NCBI GenBank assembly: GCA_021166775.1 | Contig: JAJPEQ010000011.1 | Location: 1 to 64,000, forward strand | DNA length: 64,000 nucleotides | Direction: 5' to 3' | Source of the DNA: Comamonas sp. | GTDB lineage: Bacteria; Pseudomonadota; Gammaproteobacteria; Burkholderiales; Burkholderiaceae_C | Part shown: positions 33,959-43,427 of the stretch, in pieces | How the letters are laid out: the number at the start of each line of letters is the position of its first letter | Position numbering within the stretch: position 1 is the first letter of the stretch | The notes under the pieces: model-generated | What the model was told of the DNA's origin: nothing | The model's database searches: none | The model's input: the letters and a program-made list of their open reading frames with translations, nothing else | Program-made: the position numbers and the translations under genes

Positions 33959-34891
33959 ATGGCAAGTGGTATCGAGGCGCGCAGTTACGCGCAGGTGGCG
34001 CCGCGCAAGGTGGCGTTTCTGGGCCTGGGCGTGATGGGCTATCCGATGGCGGCGCATCTGCTGCGGGCGGGCCATGCGGTCACGGTGTACAACCGGACGG
34101 CTTCAAAATCAGAGGCATGGCGCGATGAATTCGCGGGCGATGGAGTCGCCAAAAGTGCTGCGACGCCGCGTGAGGCGGCGCAGGGCGCGGACCTGGTGTT
34201 CTGCTGTGTGGGCAACGACGACGATCTGCGCTCGGTGGTGCTGGGCAGTGACGGCGCCTTCGGGGGCATGAAGCCGGGTGCCATTTTTGTCGATCACACG
34301 ACGGCCTCGGCCCAGGTGGCGCGGGAGCTGCACGCCAGAGCGCTTGCATCGGGCCTGCAGTTCGTCGATGCGCCGGTTTCGGGCGGGCAGGCGGGCGCGC
34401 AAAAGGGCGTGCTCACGGTGATGTGCGGGGGGGACCCGGCAGCGTTCGACGTGATCCAGCCCGTGGCCATGGCGTATGCGCGCGCATGCACGCGCATCGG
34501 CGCCAGCGGCGCCGGGCAGCTTGCGAAGATGGTCAATCAGACCTGCATTGCGGGCCTGGTGCAGGGCCTGGCGGAGGCGATCGCGTTCGGCGCGCGGGCG
34601 GGCCTGGACATGCCGCTGGTGCTCGATGTGATCGGCAAGGGCGCGGCACAGAGCTGGCAGATGGACAACCGCGGCCGCACCATGGTCGAGGGCAAGTTCG
34701 ATTTCGGCTTTGCCGTCGACTGGATGCGCAAGGACCTGGGCCTGGTGCTCGACGAGGCCAAGCGCAATGGCGCGCTGCTGCCGGTTACGGCGCTCGTGGA
34801 TCAGTTCTACGCCGAAGTGCAGCGCGAGGGTGGCAACCGCTGGGACACCTCCAGCCTGATCGCCCGGTTGACGCGAAACCCGAAGGCCTGA
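33959..34891 (+). CDS. NAD(P)-dependent beta-hydroxyacid dehydrogenase
   Basis: 310 residues. The Rossmann motif KVAFLGLGVMGYPMAAHLLR, the substrate motif FVDAPVSGGQAGAQKGVLTV and the catalytic-lysine block GQLAKMVNQTCIAG define the 3-hydroxyisobutyrate/tartronate semialdehyde reductase family. It starts 13 bp after pilU. The substrate is not determinable; the glyoxylate-type aminotransferase nearby makes tartronate semialdehyde one option. Confidence 0.9.
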   Translation: MASGIEARSYAQVAPRKVAFLGLGVMGYPMAAHLLRAGHAVTVYNRTASKSEAWRDEFAGDGVAKSAATPREAAQGADLVFCCVGNDDDLRSVVLGSDGAFGGMKPGAIFVDHTTASAQVARELHARALASGLQFVDAPVSGGQAGAQKGVLTVMCGGDPAAFDVIQPVAMAYARACTRIGASGAGQLAKMVNQTCIAGLVQGLAEAIAFGARAGLDMPLVLDVIGKGAAQSWQMDNRGRTMVEGKFDFGFAVDWMRKDLGLVLDEAKRNGALLPVTALVDQFYAEVQREGGNRWDTSSLIARLTRNPKA

Positions 34892-34899
34892 GCGCGCGC

Positions 34900-35541
34900 T
34901 TATTGACGCGCGGCGGCAGCAGGTGCGCTGGATGAGGGGGCCGGCGCCCCGCCGGGGATGATCTCGAACACGCGCACCACCTTGCGCACGCCATCGATGC
35001 TGCGGGCGGCATCGGTCAGCTGGCTGGACTGGTACGGTGTGACGCGCCCCATCAGGAACACCTCGCCGCGCTCGGTCACGACCTTGAAGGCATTGGTGGC
35101 CACGAGATCGTTGTAGTCCACGAGCTTGGCGCGCACCTTGCCGGTGATGTAGCTGTCGTTGGAGCGTTCGGACATCGTGGAGTTGGGCATGACGCCCAGC
35201 GCATTCACGACCGATTTCACGTTTTGCACACCCTGCACGATCTTCTGCACACGCTGGCTGTCCTCGGCGGTGGGCACTTCGCCGGTGATCAGCGCCTGGC
35301 GGTTGTAGCTCGTGACATTCACGTGCACCCGTTCGCCGAACGCCTCCGTGATGCGGCTTGCGGCGCGCAGCTCGATGCCTTCATCCTCCACTTGCGTGCC
35401 CGTGGTGCGCGGATCGGTGGCGACCATGGCACCCACCGCAGCGCCCGTGCCGACGACGAGCGGCACGCAGGCGCTCAGGCCCGAGGCCAGCAGCGTCGCA
35501 GCGAGCACGGTGCGCAAGACAGGAGCGGAATGAAAGGTCAT
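34900..35541 (-). CDS. BON-domain lipoprotein (DolP/YraP-like)
   Basis: 213 residues. Signal peptide with lipobox LSAC near residue 25, then two BON domains (about 45-115 and 125-195), e.g. VHVNVTSYNRQALITGEVPT and FKVVTERGEVFLMGRVTPY. The tail is Pro/Ala/Ser-rich. Homologues sit in the outer membrane, bind anionic phospholipid and support envelope integrity. It is convergent with the dehydrogenase gene, eight bases apart. Confidence 0.9.
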   Translation of the reverse strand: MTFHSAPVLRTVLAATLLASGLSACVPLVVGTGAAVGAMVATDPRTTGTQVEDEGIELRAASRITEAFGERVHVNVTSYNRQALITGEVPTAEDSQRVQKIVQGVQNVKSVVNALGVMPNSTMSERSNDSYITGKVRAKLVDYNDLVATNAFKVVTERGEVFLMGRVTPYQSSQLTDAARSIDGVRKVVRVFEIIPGGAPAPSSSAPAAAARQ

Positions 35542-35629
35542 GACGATGGACTTCCCAGGAAAATCGGACGCAACAAACGCGAAGAAGCAATCATACCGAG
35601 CCGCACGATGAGCACTGTTGCAAAACGGT

Positions 35630-36751
35630 TCAGAAGTCCAGCAGGCTCAGGCCGACGCTCAGCACCGTGCGCCGGCGGTTGTAGTCGATCAGGCTGTCGC
35701 CGTAGCCGGAAAACAGCGCGGTGTGCAGGCGCAGATTGGATCTGTCACCCAGCCGGTGCAGCCACTCCAGGCGCAGCGAACCGCGGGCATGGGCGCGCAG
35801 CGTGTGTCGCAGCGTGAGAGCCAGCGTGTCGTCCGAGGATGCGTTCCATCCCAGCGTCATCTCGGCGCGGCCGATGTAGTCGCTGATGTGCGGGTTGTCG
35901 TCGTTGGCCGCACTCTCGTGCAGGCGCTGCCAGATGCGGGCGGTGACGAGCCAGTCGTTGCCGCGTTCCAGTCCGGTCATCAGGTAGACGCGGTTCCAGC
36001 TTCGCGACAGCGGCAGGCTCTGCCCGTTGGATTGGTGCACGAGGCCGATGCCGCTGTAGCGCCAGCGCCAGCCCCAGGGCAGGTCGGCTGTGGTCGGATG
36101 GATGTAGACCAGCTCGGGTTCGTGGTCGGTGTTGCGAAACGGACGCGAGATGGCGGGCGAGAAGAGCTGCCAGTACGACTGCTGGGTGTAGCCGAACCAG
36201 AGCGAATCGCGCGCCGCCCCCTCGCCGGTGGTGAGCAGGTTCTTGGCCAGCTTGGTGCGCACCGAGAGCTGCAGGCGCATCTCGGTGCGTTTGTACGGGG
36301 TGAGGCCGCCGGCGTTGTTCAGCGGGTTGTCCGAGGTGGGCTGCTGGTTGACGGTGTTGGCGGTGACGACGGAAACGCTCAGGGGCCGGTAGCCGCGAAA
36401 TTGCAGCGTACCGCAGTCGCTGCCCGCCTCCAGCTCCCAGAAGCGCGAGAGGGTGGTGTAGGGGCCGTTGCGGCAGCCGTCACCGGGAGGCGCGGGCAGG
36501 TCGGGCAGGCTGGTCGTGACCGCTGTGGTGCGAGGCGCGTCGCCCCGTGCGTCGCTTCGGCGATCCGCAGCGGCCGCGGCGTCTGCCTGCTGATCGAGCG
36601 CCCATTGGTCGAAACAGGCCAGTCGCTCGGCGCTGGCGGCGATGGCGGTGCAGCGCTGCCATGGGCTTTGCGGTGTATCCGCGGCCAGCCCGGGCGAGGC
36701 GAACGCGGCCGCCGAGCAGGCAAGGAAGAGGGATGTCAGAGCATGATGCAT
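35630..36751 (-). CDS. pldA: Outer membrane phospholipase A
   Basis: 373 residues with a signal peptide. The catalytic motif of OMPLA is present as GIGLVHQSNGQSLPLSRSWN (His and Ser of HQSNG), followed by NRVYLMTGLE. The C terminus ends in Phe, as expected of an outer membrane barrel (LSVGLSLLDF). It removes acyl chains from misplaced phospholipids when the outer membrane is disturbed. The N-terminal 80 residues before the barrel are longer than in E. coli. Confidence 0.93.
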   Translation of the reverse strand: MHHALTSLFLACSAAAFASPGLAADTPQSPWQRCTAIAASAERLACFDQWALDQQADAAAAADRRSDARGDAPRTTAVTTSLPDLPAPPGDGCRNGPYTTLSRFWELEAGSDCGTLQFRGYRPLSVSVVTANTVNQQPTSDNPLNNAGGLTPYKRTEMRLQLSVRTKLAKNLLTTGEGAARDSLWFGYTQQSYWQLFSPAISRPFRNTDHEPELVYIHPTTADLPWGWRWRYSGIGLVHQSNGQSLPLSRSWNRVYLMTGLERGNDWLVTARIWQRLHESAANDDNPHISDYIGRAEMTLGWNASSDDTLALTLRHTLRAHARGSLRLEWLHRLGDRSNLRLHTALFSGYGDSLIDYNRRRTVLSVGLSLLDF

Positions 36752-36768
36752 GGGCGCGGGATCGATGG

Positions 36769-38811
36769 TCAGGTCGTGGGGAGCTGTGCCTTGAGCGCAA
36801 ATTCAGCGCGCAGCTGGCGCAGTTTTTCGCGCGGATCTTCGCGGCTCGTGGCCGCATCGAGCTGCATTTCGGCAATGAAACGGCTGGGTTGGCAGCTCAC
36901 CAGCTCGCGGCCCTTTTTGCGCTTTTTGGTCCAGCTCACCACCAGCGTGCGCCTGGCCCGCGTGATGCCCACGTACATCAGGCGCCGCTCCTCTTCCAGC
37001 CGGGTCTGAATCTGCTCTGGCGCGTCGCTGTCGTCCACCCTGAAGGGCAGCATGCCTTCGGTCACGCCTGCGAGCATCACGTGAGTCCACTCCAGGCCCT
37101 TGGCTGCGTGCAGCGTCGAGAGCGTGATCACGTCCTGCTCCTGCTCGCGCTCGGAGATGGTGGAGAGCAGGGCGATGTTGCGCGCCACGTCCAGCAGGCT
37201 GCGCGTTTGCGTGCTCGCGGTGGTGTCTGCCGCGTCGGCGATCTGGCCGCCCGCGCGCTGCGCCATCCAGTCGCAGAATTCAAGCACATTGCTCCAGCGC
37301 GCGGCGGCCACCTTGTCGCTGTCTTCCGCATCGTGCAGGTAGCGCTCGTAGCCGATTTCGGTGAGCCAGTCGGTGAGAAAACCCCGGGCGGCTTCGGCGC
37401 CGAGCGTGTGGCGTGCACGGTATTCCTGCTCGTTGATGCAGCGGCCGAATTCCGTGAGGCCGTCGATGGCCTTGCGCGGCAGCGCCGCGGCGAGGGTGGG
37501 GCTGAACAGGCTCTCGAAGAGACTGCTCTTGCGCTGGCTGGCGAACTCGCCCAGCCGGGCCAGCGTGGTGTGGCCGATGCCGCGCCGCGGCGTGGTGATG
37601 GCGCGCAGAAAGGCAGGGTCATCGTCCGGATTGGCCCAGAGGCGAAACCAGGCGCACAGGTCGCGGATCTCGGCGCGGTCGAAGAAACTCGTGCCGCCCG
37701 AGACCTTGTAGGGAATTGCCGCCCTGCGCAGCGCCTTCTCCAGCGGCCTGGCCTGATGGTTGGCGCGGTAGAGGATGGCGAAGTCCTTCCACGCGGGTGG
37801 CGGGTTGCTCGCCGCGCGCAGGCTTTGGATGCGCGCGACGGCGCGCTCGGCCTCGTGCTCCTCGTGGTCGCAGGACTGCACGCGCACTGGCTCGCCTTCC
37901 CCCAGTTCGCTGAACAAAGTCTTGGGAAAGAGCTTGGGATTGGGCGTGATCACGTGATTGGCTGCGCGCAGGATGGCCGAGGTGGAGCGGTAGTTCTGCT
38001 CGAGCTTGACGACCTTGAGTCGGGGGAAGTCCCGAGGCAGTTGCTTGAGGTTGTCCAGCGTCGCGCCGCGCCAGCCATAGATGCTCTGATCATCGTCACC
38101 CACGGCGGTGAAGCGGCCGCTGTCGCCAACGAGCAGTTTGAGCAGTTCGTACTGCGTGGCGTTGGTGTCCTGGTATTCGTCGATGAGGACGTGGCCGAGC
38201 TGGCGCTGCCATTTCTCGCGCACCTCGGGATGTTCACGCAGCAGGCGCATGGGCAGGCCGATCAGGTCATCGAAATCCACGCTCTGATAGGCCGCCAGAC
38301 GTTCCTCATAACGCAGCATCAGGACTGCCAGTTGCCGCTCGGCGTCGTCCTGGGCCTGCGCCAGAGCCTGCCGCGCCCCCATCCCCGCGTTCTTCAATGC
38401 GCTGATGCCCCATTGCCACTGACGCGCCGTGGCCAGGTCGGTGGCGGCGCCGGCGCAGTCCTTGAGGATGGAGGTGACGTCGCTCGTGTCCAGAATGCTG
38501 AAGTGCGGTTTCAGGCCGAGCGCCTGTCCGTCTTCGCGCAACAGCCGCACGCCAAGCGCGTGGAAGGTGCAGATCAGCACCTCGCGCGCGGCACGTCCGA
38601 TGAGCCCGCCGGTGCGCTCGCGCATTTCGGCGGCCGCCTTGTTGGTGAAGGTGATCGCGGCGATCTGTCGCGGCGCCAGCCCCTGTGAGATCAGGTGCGC
38701 GATCTTGTGCGTGATGACCCGCGTCTTGCCCGAGCCCGCGCCCGCCAGGACCAGGCAGGGGTGATCGGTGACGTGCACCGCCTGCAACTGAGCGAGATTG
38801 AGACCGGGCAT
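36769..38811 (-). CDS. rep: ATP-dependent DNA helicase Rep (UvrD/Rep family)
   Basis: 680 residues from ATG 38811 (MPGLNLAQLQAVHVTDHPCL); the frame is open 90 codons further upstream but reads as low-complexity Arg/Ala sequence. Helicase motifs: LVLAGAGSGKTRVITHKIAH, ITFTNKAAAEMRER, VLIDEYQDTNATQYELLKL, VGDDDQSIYGWRGA and LSTLHAAKGLEWTHV. Rep unwinds 3'-5' and clears proteins ahead of replication forks. It is divergent from the glycosyltransferase gene with a 172-bp spacer. Confidence 0.93.
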   Translation of the reverse strand: MPGLNLAQLQAVHVTDHPCLVLAGAGSGKTRVITHKIAHLISQGLAPRQIAAITFTNKAAAEMRERTGGLIGRAAREVLICTFHALGVRLLREDGQALGLKPHFSILDTSDVTSILKDCAGAATDLATARQWQWGISALKNAGMGARQALAQAQDDAERQLAVLMLRYEERLAAYQSVDFDDLIGLPMRLLREHPEVREKWQRQLGHVLIDEYQDTNATQYELLKLLVGDSGRFTAVGDDDQSIYGWRGATLDNLKQLPRDFPRLKVVKLEQNYRSTSAILRAANHVITPNPKLFPKTLFSELGEGEPVRVQSCDHEEHEAERAVARIQSLRAASNPPPAWKDFAILYRANHQARPLEKALRRAAIPYKVSGGTSFFDRAEIRDLCAWFRLWANPDDDPAFLRAITTPRRGIGHTTLARLGEFASQRKSSLFESLFSPTLAAALPRKAIDGLTEFGRCINEQEYRARHTLGAEAARGFLTDWLTEIGYERYLHDAEDSDKVAAARWSNVLEFCDWMAQRAGGQIADAADTTASTQTRSLLDVARNIALLSTISEREQEQDVITLSTLHAAKGLEWTHVMLAGVTEGMLPFRVDDSDAPEQIQTRLEEERRLMYVGITRARRTLVVSWTKKRKKGRELVSCQPSRFIAEMQLDAATSREDPREKLRQLRAEFALKAQLPTT

Positions 38812-38983
38812 GCGCGGGGCGAAAAACCGCTGATCATACGAGCCTCGCGGCCTGCGACAATCGCCCTCCGTGCTTTCGGTCCTTGCCCTCGCCCCCTTGC
38901 TTCCTGCCCTCGCGCCTTTCGCGCCGATCGGGCGGGTCTTCCTTGAACTTCCCGTGGTCGTCGGGCCGCATCCCTGACCCCGC

Positions 38984-40552
38984 ATGTCTCCTCCGGCTTC
39001 ACTTTCGACGCGCCAGGCTCTGGGCTGGCTGGCCGGTGCGTGCATGGTCTGGGCGTGCGCCTCATGGCTGGGCAATGCCAACCTGGACGGCTACCACGAC
39101 ATGCTGGAGAACTATGCGTGGTCGCAGCCGCTGCGCTGGGGCACGCACAAGCACCCGCCGTTTTTCAGCTGGGTCGTCGGGCTGTGGTTCGCGGTGTTTG
39201 CGCAGAACGATTTCAACTACCGGCTGCTCTCGTACGCCAACGTGTTCGTGGGACTGGCGGGGGTCTGGGTGCTCGGGCGGCGGCTCAGGCTCGGGGCGCT
39301 TGCCCCGTGGGGCGCGCTGCTGCTGCTCTGGAGCTTTCCCTACACCAGCCTGGCGGGCAAGTTCAACGCCAACAGCCAGCTGCTGTCCCTCTGGCCCTGG
39401 GCGACCGCGCTGCTGCTGGCGAGCTGGCAGGAGCGTGGCTGGCGCGGCGCCGGGGCCAGCGTGGCTCTGGGCCTGGTGGCGGCCGCCTGCATGTTGAGCA
39501 AGTACTTCAGCGGCGTGTTCCTCGCGGGCTTCCTGCTGCCGGTGTTCCTGCATGCCGAGGGTCGGCGCTGGCTGGCGACGCCACGGCCCTACCTGGCGCT
39601 GGCGGTGTTCGGTCTGGCACTCTGGCCGCATCTGGCATGGGTCGCTGCGCACGATTGGGCGCCGCTGGACTACGCCCTGGAGCAGGGGGGAGGCGCCACC
39701 TCGTGGAACTACATCGCGCGCTTTTCCCTGGCGCCGCTGTTCTACTGGCTGCCCGCCTGGCTCGCGCTGTGCCTCGTCTGGGCGCGCGCGCAGGCACGCA
39801 TCGACGGCACGCCCTGGGCGCGCGAGGCGGCACGCCTGTTGCTGCGCAGTTGGGTGCCGCAGGGCCGGGACGACGTGTTGTTCTGGCTTGCGTTCATGCC
39901 CTGGGCGCTGACACTGGGCTTTGGCGCGGTCGGCATCGCGGAGCTTTCCACCCCCTGGGCGATTCCGATCGGCTATGCCTTTTCCCTGCTGTGGCTGCGC
40001 AATCTGCGGCGGCTGGCGCCCGCGGTCGAGACCGCGGCACTGCGTCACCTGGCGCGCGCGTGGTGGCCGGTGCTGGCGCTGATATCGGCGCTGGGTGTGG
40101 GGCACGCGCTGTCCAACGCGCTGAGCGGTGATGAGGGCTACTACCGGCCGACGCAGGAGGCCGCGCGCGTTATCGTGCGCGACTGGCAGCAGCGTCACCC
40201 GGGCGCGCACCTCGGGTGGGTGGGCGGCGACTGGGCAGGCAATGCGATGCTCGCCTTTTATGCCCAGCCGCATCTGCTGACCGTACCGGGCCTGCCCGAC
40301 GGCGAGGAGGCCCGGATGTCGGTGGTCGGCCCCTGGCGATCGCGCGACGGCCTGCTGCTGTGTCTGCGCGGGCCGCTGTCGCGGGCACAGGACGCCACCG
40401 AGTGCGACCGCCAAGCGCAGCAGTGGCTCACCGCGCGCGGCCGGTCCGCGCAGCCCCGCGTGGTGCAGGTGGCGCGCAGCGGCTGGCGCTTTCCCCGGGC
40501 GCAGCCGTGGGTCTACGCGGTCTACGACGTGGAGGCCGGCGAGCACCCCTGA
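38984..40552 (+). CDS. GT39-like membrane glycosyltransferase
   Basis: 522 residues, largely hydrophobic with roughly ten to twelve membrane helices. The N-terminal loop DGYHDMLENYAWSQPLRWG, then THKHPPFFSWVVGLWFAV, is the acidic-loop and K-PP-W motif of ArnT/PMT-like transferases, which move a sugar from a polyprenyl phosphate onto lipid A or protein in the periplasm. The C-terminal soluble part starts near residue 385. Acceptor and sugar are unknown. No clear ribosome binding site is seen before the ATG. Confidence 0.82.
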   Translation: MSPPASLSTRQALGWLAGACMVWACASWLGNANLDGYHDMLENYAWSQPLRWGTHKHPPFFSWVVGLWFAVFAQNDFNYRLLSYANVFVGLAGVWVLGRRLRLGALAPWGALLLLWSFPYTSLAGKFNANSQLLSLWPWATALLLASWQERGWRGAGASVALGLVAAACMLSKYFSGVFLAGFLLPVFLHAEGRRWLATPRPYLALAVFGLALWPHLAWVAAHDWAPLDYALEQGGGATSWNYIARFSLAPLFYWLPAWLALCLVWARAQARIDGTPWAREAARLLLRSWVPQGRDDVLFWLAFMPWALTLGFGAVGIAELSTPWAIPIGYAFSLLWLRNLRRLAPAVETAALRHLARAWWPVLALISALGVGHALSNALSGDEGYYRPTQEAARVIVRDWQQRHPGAHLGWVGGDWAGNAMLAFYAQPHLLTVPGLPDGEEARMSVVGPWRSRDGLLLCLRGPLSRAQDATECDRQAQQWLTARGRSAQPRVVQVARSGWRFPRAQPWVYAVYDVEAGEHP

Positions 40553-40620
40553 AGCGCCGCCGAAATTCGGCGTCGCCCTGTGGTGTGGGCAGCCATGGCC
40601 GGCTGCGACAATCGCGTGCC

Positions 40621-41571
40621 GTGCTCGCCGTCCTCTCCACCACCTTTCCGTTTTTTGCGCTGGTCCTGTGCGGCTATGTGGCGGCGCGCGCGCGTGTCGT
40701 GCCCCTGATGGCCATCGGCGGGCTCAACACCTTCGTGCTGTATTTCGCGCTGCCTTGCCTTCTGTACCGCTTTGGCGCCAGCACGCCGCTGGCGCAGTTG
40801 CTCGATCCGGTGGCGGCGGGGGTGTATTTTTTCTGCGCCTTGGCGATGGTGGGCGCGGTGATGGCGCTCACCCGCCGGCGCTGGGGCTGGAACGATGCGT
40901 CGTTCATGGCGCTCGTCGCCGCCTTTCCCAATTCGGGTTTCATGGGCGTGCCGCTGCTGGTCGCGCTGATCGGCGAGCGCAGCGCGGGCACGGTGATTCT
41001 GACGATCGCGATCGACATGTGCCTCACGTCCTCGCTGTGCGTGGCGCTGTCGCGTCTGGACGCCAGCGGCGTGAAGGGCATGGCCCATGCGATGCGGCAG
41101 GCGTTGCGCGGCATGGCTGCCAATCCGATGCCGATCTCTATCGTGCTCGGTGCCTTGGCGTCGGCGTTTCAATGGCAGCTGCCGGGTCCGCTGGATCGCA
41201 CCGTCGCGATGCTGTCCGATGCCGCGTCTCCCGTGGCCTTGTTCACGATTGGCGCGGTGCTCGCGCGTTCGCAGCTCGATGGCCGCGAGGCAGTGGCGCC
41301 GGCCGAGTACGTCCCGACGGCGTTGGCCAAGCTGCTGGTGCATCCGGCGCTGGTGTGGGGCGCCGGGTGGCTCGCGATCCGCTTGGGCCTGCCGCTGTCG
41401 CCTGACACCCTGACCGCGCTGGTGTTGACGGCGGCGCTACCCAGCGCGAGCAACGTGGCGATGCTCGTCGAGCGCTTCGGCGCGCATACCGGGCGCGTGG
41501 CGCACGTCATCCTGGTGAGCACCGCGCTGGCCTTTGGGACTTTTTCAGCGCTGGTGGCCCTGCTCACCTGA
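40621..41571 (+). CDS. AEC-family transporter
   Basis: 316 residues from GTG 40621 with about ten membrane helices in two sets of five around a charged loop. FVLYFALPCLLYRFGAST near the N terminus and AAFPNSGFMGVPLLVALIGE are the auxin-efflux-carrier/malonate-transporter hallmarks. The substrate is probably an organic acid. The end overlaps the convergent diguanylate cyclase gene by 27 bp. Confidence 0.88.
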   Translation: MLAVLSTTFPFFALVLCGYVAARARVVPLMAIGGLNTFVLYFALPCLLYRFGASTPLAQLLDPVAAGVYFFCALAMVGAVMALTRRRWGWNDASFMALVAAFPNSGFMGVPLLVALIGERSAGTVILTIAIDMCLTSSLCVALSRLDASGVKGMAHAMRQALRGMAANPMPISIVLGALASAFQWQLPGPLDRTVAMLSDAASPVALFTIGAVLARSQLDGREAVAPAEYVPTALAKLLVHPALVWGAGWLAIRLGLPLSPDTLTALVLTAALPSASNVAMLVERFGAHTGRVAHVILVSTALAFGTFSALVALLT

Positions 41572-43362
41572 GGCCACCACGCGGTTGCGTCCCTGCTGCT
41601 TGGCGGCGTAGAGATGGCGATCCACCTGCGAGACGGCACTGTGCACGCTGTCGATCGCCGCCGGGTGTACGGTGAGCACGCCGATGCTGACCGTGACGTG
41701 CCGGGCCACCGGGGAACTCGCATGCGTGATGGCCAGGTCCGCGATGCTCTGGCGCAGGCCCTCGGCAAGCGCTCGCGCTCCCGCAGCGTCCGTCTCGGGC
41801 AGCACGATGAGAAATTCCTCGCCACCGAAACGCGCCGCCAGGTCAGGGGTGCGGTTGACCATGCGTGCGAGCAGGTGCCCCACGGTGCGCAGGCATTCGT
41901 CACCCGTCACGTGGCCGTAGGTGTCGTTGAATTGCTTGAAATAGTCGATGTCGATCATGATGAGCGACAGCGGCGCGCCCGAGCGTCTGAGCCGTGCGAA
42001 TTCGGTTTCGAGGACCAGGTCCAGATGGCGGCGGTTGGCCAGGCCGGTGAGCTTGTCGGTGCGGCTCAGGTGCGCCAGCTGGGTGTTGGCCGCCTCCAGG
42101 GCGCGCGTGCGTTCGGCCACGTGCTGCTCCAGCAGCGAGCGCTCCCGATCCAGCTCGGACAGCGCCTTGCGCCGGCCGCGTGACTGGAGCAGCAGCAGGG
42201 CGATCAAGGCGCCCTGCAGCGCCAGCAGCGTCGCGATGCCGATGATCTGCCCGCGGTAGGTGGCCCACACCGAGGTGTCTTGCCCGATGATGCGGGCGCT
42301 TGCCGGGAGCTGCTCGGCGGAGATGCCGAAGCGACGCATCACGCGCGCATCGAAAATGTCTTCGGTTGGCGCCTGCATGACCACGGGAATCTGGTCCGCC
42401 GGTGTGCCGTCCAGGATGCGCAGGGCCATGCGGGCGGCGGTTGCGCCTTGCTGATGTGCGGTGACGAAATGACCACCGAGCACGCCATGCCCGAGGTCTG
42501 AATCCCAGAACGCGTAGACCGGAAACGGGCTGGCGGCGGCGATGAGGCTGGAGCTTTCGTCCGGGGTGATCATCCGGCCGTTGGTGCGCTGGTTCGCCTG
42601 GCCGGCCAGAAACACCAGGGACGACGAAGGCAGTTCGGCCAGCCGCTGGCGGATGCGCGCCATCGGGGCATCCTTGATTTCCACGACGTCGAAGCGCTGG
42701 CGCAGTTCCGGGAAGATGGCGAACTCCGCCGCCTGCGCGACGCGTGCATTGGTGGAACTGGTGGTGGACGTGATGAAGGCGAGGGTGTGGGTGTCGGGGT
42801 GCACCTTGAGCGCCATCGCCACGGAATCCTCGATCGGCGTGGCCTCCGTCACGCCGGTGGCATTGGTCAGCCAGCGCGCCGTTTCCGGCGGAAAGTCGTT
42901 GTAGCCGCAAAACACCATGGGCACCCCCGGAAAGAGCTGCTCGCGGTATTGCATCGCGAACTCGAACGCCGGGTTGTCGCAGACCACTAGCACCTCGGGG
43001 CGATAGCTTCGGTATTTGGCCGCGAGGGTGCGCGCGATCAGCGGGATCTGGCCGCCGTAGCCGAAGCGTCGGCTGTCCAGGTACTCGAACGAGAGCTCGG
43101 TGGCGCGGCCCGAGCGCGCCAGTTCATCTTGCAGGGCCTGTTCGACGGCATCGCTCCAGGAATAGCCCCGGTGGTAGGAATTGATGAAGACGATGCGCGC
43201 GGCGGCGGCTGCCTGGCCCGCGGAGTCGGAAGGCGCCGCGCGGGCCGGCAACAGGGCGGCGGACAGCAGCAATGCGACGGCCAGCCATCCGAGGTGGTTC
43301 AGCGCAGTGTGCAGGCACGTGCAACCGTGGCCCTGCGAGGTGCTTCCTGGGGAGTGTCGCAA
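41545..43362 (-). CDS. Diguanylate cyclase with periplasmic ABC-type sensor domain
   Basis: 605 residues from TTG 43362; no ATG exists before the conserved region. After a signal/anchor helix (about 25-42) comes a periplasmic domain of the ABC substrate-binding class (IVFINSYHRGYSWSDAVEQA, then VLVVCDNPAFEFAM). A membrane helix (about 375-395) and a coiled coil lead to the GGDEF domain with DKLTGLANRRHLD, IDIDYFKQFNDTYGHVTGDE and the active-site signature RFGGEEF. It should make cyclic di-GMP in response to a periplasmic ligand. Confidence 0.9.
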   Translation of the reverse strand: MRHSPGSTSQGHGCTCLHTALNHLGWLAVALLLSAALLPARAAPSDSAGQAAAAARIVFINSYHRGYSWSDAVEQALQDELARSGRATELSFEYLDSRRFGYGGQIPLIARTLAAKYRSYRPEVLVVCDNPAFEFAMQYREQLFPGVPMVFCGYNDFPPETARWLTNATGVTEATPIEDSVAMALKVHPDTHTLAFITSTTSSTNARVAQAAEFAIFPELRQRFDVVEIKDAPMARIRQRLAELPSSSLVFLAGQANQRTNGRMITPDESSSLIAAASPFPVYAFWDSDLGHGVLGGHFVTAHQQGATAARMALRILDGTPADQIPVVMQAPTEDIFDARVMRRFGISAEQLPASARIIGQDTSVWATYRGQIIGIATLLALQGALIALLLLQSRGRRKALSELDRERSLLEQHVAERTRALEAANTQLAHLSRTDKLTGLANRRHLDLVLETEFARLRRSGAPLSLIMIDIDYFKQFNDTYGHVTGDECLRTVGHLLARMVNRTPDLAARFGGEEFLIVLPETDAAGARALAEGLRQSIADLAITHASSPVARHVTVSIGVLTVHPAAIDSVHSAVSQVDRHLYAAKQQGRNRVVASGEQGHQR

Positions 43363-43427
43363 GTGACAGATGCCAGTGATTCAGTACCTCATTATGTAAC
43401 CATCTGTGCGATGCAGGTATCCAATTT

